From NCBI GenBank assembly GCA_028291845.1, contig JAQGNM010000415.1, positions 1-6,816 of the forward strand: DNA of 6,816 bases. The letters are read 5' to 3'. Of the stretch, positions 5,471-6,816 are shown piece after piece. The notes below the pieces were generated by a model. It saw only the letters and a list, made by a program, of their open reading frames with translations, searched no databases and was not told the origin of the DNA. Source of the stretch: Massilia sp. GTDB lineage: Bacteria; Pseudomonadota; Gammaproteobacteria; Burkholderiales; Burkholderiaceae_D. Position 1 is the stretch's first letter. The number at the start of each line of letters is the position of its first letter. The position numbers were made by a program, and so were the translations under genes.

Positions 5471-6217
5471 ATGAGCGCATTGAATATCGCCGTCGCCGGC
5501 GCCAGCGGCAGAATGGGCATGATGCTGATCGAGGCCATCGGCCAGTCGCCCGACACCGTCCTCTCCGGCGCGCTCGACATCGGCGCCGACCTCGCCGCGC
5601 AATTGTCCGGCGCGCGCGTGCTGATCGATTTTACGCGTCCGGAAGGCACCTTGAATCACCTGGCATATTGCGCCGAGCACGGCATCGCCATGGTGATCGG
5701 CACCACCGGCTTTGATGACGCCGGCAAGGCCGCGATTCGCGCCGCCGCGGAAAAAACCGCCATCGTGTTCGCGCCGAACATGAGCGTGGGCGTGAATGTC
5801 ACCTTGAAACTGCTGGAAATGGCCGCCAAAAGTTTTAATGAAGGCTACGACATCGAAATTATCGAAGCGCACCACCGCCACAAGGTCGACGCGCCGTCCG
5901 GCACCGCCCTTCAAATGGGGGAGGTCATCGCCGACGCCCTCGGGCGCGACCTGAAAACCTGCGCCGTGTACGGGCGCGAAGGCGTCACCGGCGCGCGCGA
6001 CCCGTCAACCATCGGCTTTGCCACCATCCGCGGCGGCGATATCGTGGGCGACCACACGGTGCTATTTGCCGGCGACGGCGAGCGTATCGAGATCAGCCAC
6101 AAGTCGAGCAGCCGGGTCACCTACGCCCACGGCGCCCTGCGCGCGGCGCGCTTCCTGGCGGATAAGCAAAGCGGCTTGTACGACATGCAGGACGTGCTGA
6201 ACCTGAAGGTTTTGTAA
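5471..6217 (+). CDS. dapB: 4-hydroxy-tetrahydrodipicolinate reductase DapB, shortened N-terminal domain
   Basis: A 248-residue cytoplasmic enzyme that reduces the DapA product with NAD(P)H to tetrahydrodipicolinate, in the lysine/diaminopimelate pathway. The dinucleotide-binding motif GASGRMG is at 10-16, the acidic cofactor residue D36 ends strand 2, IDFTRPEG is at 52-59 and GTTGF at 77-81. The catalytic and substrate motif EAHHRHKVDAPSGTA is at 132-146, with H134, H135 and K138 corresponding to E. coli H159, H160 and K163. E. coli DapB has 273 residues. The numbering offset is 2 up to D36 and 25 from R56 on, so about 23 residues are missing between them, while all catalytic residues remain. 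No Shine-Dalgarno is visible before the ATG. It follows bamE by 15 bases and precedes the barstar-like gene by 1 base. Confidence 0.96.
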   Translation: MSALNIAVAGASGRMGMMLIEAIGQSPDTVLSGALDIGADLAAQLSGARVLIDFTRPEGTLNHLAYCAEHGIAMVIGTTGFDDAGKAAIRAAAEKTAIVFAPNMSVGVNVTLKLLEMAAKSFNEGYDIEIIEAHHRHKVDAPSGTALQMGEVIADALGRDLKTCAVYGREGVTGARDPSTIGFATIRGGDIVGDHTVLFAGDGERIEISHKSSSRVTYAHGALRAARFLADKQSGLYDMQDVLNLKVL

Positions 6218-6218
6218 G

Positions 6219-6545
6219 ATGGCCACCGCTGAACTGAACGGCGCCGCCATCGACAGCGAAGCGGCCTTCCACGCCGCTTGCAAAGCGGCATTCGGTTTTC
6301 CCGACAGCTACAGCAACACCATCGACGGCTGGGTCGATTGCCTCAGTTACTTGCGCGATGCCGATGGCATGAGCAAGTTTCACTTGAAGCCGAACGAAGT
6401 GCTGGAAATCGTCATCAAGGATGCCGCCGCCTTGCAAGCGAAGTTGCCGGACTTGCTCGAAGAGATCACGTTTTGTGTCGCCGGCATCAACGACAGATAT
6501 GACGACTACGGCGAAAAGCCGGCATTGAACCTGATCCTCAAGTAG
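6219..6545 (+). CDS. Barstar-family protein (putative ribonuclease inhibitor)
   Basis: A 108-residue small cytoplasmic protein resembling barstar, the inhibitor that Bacillus uses against its own RNase barnase. The opening pattern (a short strand with ELNG, a helix with EAAFHAACKAAFGFP, then the loop-helix SYSNTIDGWVDCLSYL) matches the family. D36 and D40 line up with barstar D35 and D39, which contact the barnase active site; the tryptophan is shifted by one position relative to barstar W38. The C-terminal half contains a Val/Ile strand, a helix (AAALQAKLPDLLEEI) and a closing strand (ALNLILK). It starts 1 base after the dapB stop, so it is probably translated by coupling, with AAGG about 9 bases upstream. 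No barnase-like RNase gene lies in the window. Whether it still inhibits an RNase or has another role is unknown. Confidence 0.85.
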   Translation: MATAELNGAAIDSEAAFHAACKAAFGFPDSYSNTIDGWVDCLSYLRDADGMSKFHLKPNEVLEIVIKDAAALQAKLPDLLEEITFCVAGINDRYDDYGEKPALNLILK

Positions 6546-6573
6546 GCCGTCCCGCCATGGGGCTGCAAGCCAG

Positions 6574-6579
6574 TATAAT
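6574..6579 (+). promoter_or_regulatory. Perfect -10 box, likely leuS promoter
   Basis: TATAAT, a perfect sigma-70 -10 box, lies 38 bases before the leuS ATG in the 72-base gap after the barstar-like gene. No recognisable -35 stands 16-18 bases upstream (CCCGCC), and there is no extended TG. It suggests leuS has its own promoter rather than depending only on the dapB operon. Confidence 0.5.
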
Positions 6580-6617
6580 GTTCGGTTCAAACCAACTTTC
6601 CTGGCACGCCGCTCATC

Positions 6618-6816
6618 ATGCAAGATAAATATAGTCCCGCCGACGTCGAACAAGCCGCCCAATCCCACTGGAAAGCGATCGACGCTTACCGGGCCGTCGA
6701 AAACGATCCGCGTTTCCCCAAAGGCAAGTATTACGCTTGCTCGATGCTGCCTTATCCTTCCGGCAAGCTGCACATGGGGCACGTGCGCAACTATACGATC
6801 AACGACGTGATGTACC
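6618..6816 (+). CDS. leuS: Leucyl-tRNA synthetase, N-terminal fragment
   Basis: The first 66 residues of leucyl-tRNA synthetase, which charges tRNA-Leu with leucine using ATP; the gene runs off the right edge (the family is about 860-880 residues). MQDKYSPADVEQAAQ followed by HW at 17-18 matches the usual LeuRS N-terminus. SMLPYPSG (42-49) and the class I HIGH-type motif HMGH (52-55) followed by VRNYTI are diagnostic. The ATG at 6618 aligns with the known N-terminus, although no clear Shine-Dalgarno precedes it. The fragment is too short for an automatic frame call because it is open at its end. Confidence 0.96.
   Translation, partial: MQDKYSPADVEQAAQSHWKAIDAYRAVENDPRFPKGKYYACSMLPYPSGKLHMGHVRNYTINDVMY

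Noticed and set aside
5456..5914. 152-codon minus-strand open frame inside dapB
   Set aside because: It is antisense to dapB and rich in His, Arg, Gly and Ala, typical of a reading-frame shadow.
6117..6782. 221-codon minus-strand open frame across dapB, the barstar-like gene and leuS
   Set aside because: It crosses the end of dapB, the whole barstar-like gene and the start of leuS, all well supported on the other strand, so it is a shadow.

Overview
The window looks like chromosomal DNA from a betaproteobacterium, most likely of the Oxalobacteraceae (Massilia/Duganella/Janthinobacterium type). This is inferred from the G+C-rich coding style and from the core block hrcA, fur, bamE, dapB, leuS, whose predicted proteins carry betaproteobacterial-looking versions of the family motifs. 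No search was run, so the genus is a guess.

Layout. (1) Positions 1-794 hold an accessory copper/silver efflux locus on the + strand: the C-terminal end of a CusA-type RND pump, overlapped by a small periplasmic CusF-like metallochaperone gene. This part is visibly less G+C-rich than the core genes. (2) Positions 795-1026 are non-coding, with a run of ten G, a strong hairpin that best fits a minus-strand terminator, and a short direct repeat. (3) Positions 1027-2286 hold two tandem minus-strand lipoprotein genes that are paralogues of each other. Each encodes two copies of a roughly 85-95-residue beta-rich unit ending in a cysteine pair; their function is unknown. (4) From 2436 onward comes the housekeeping block: a HAD-family phosphatase and hrcA (+), then a hairpin repeat element, then fur (-). 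Divergent from fur are bamE, dapB and a barstar-like gene (+), followed by the start of leuS (+), which runs off the right edge.

How the genes relate. CusA and the CusF-like protein would work together in periplasmic copper/silver export. HrcA represses heat-shock chaperone genes and Fur controls iron genes; they are convergent and separated by a REP/BIME-like double hairpin whose ends supply both TAG stop codons. bamE (outer-membrane protein assembly), dapB (lysine/diaminopimelate synthesis) and the barstar-like gene are spaced 15 and 1 bases apart and look like one transcription unit.

Most of the window is ordinary core genome. The points most worth a second look are a DapB lacking about 23 residues of its usual N-terminal region, the hairpin element between hrcA and fur, the tandem two-unit lipoproteins, and a barstar-like gene with no RNase next to it. 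I see no clear evidence of a wholly new system.
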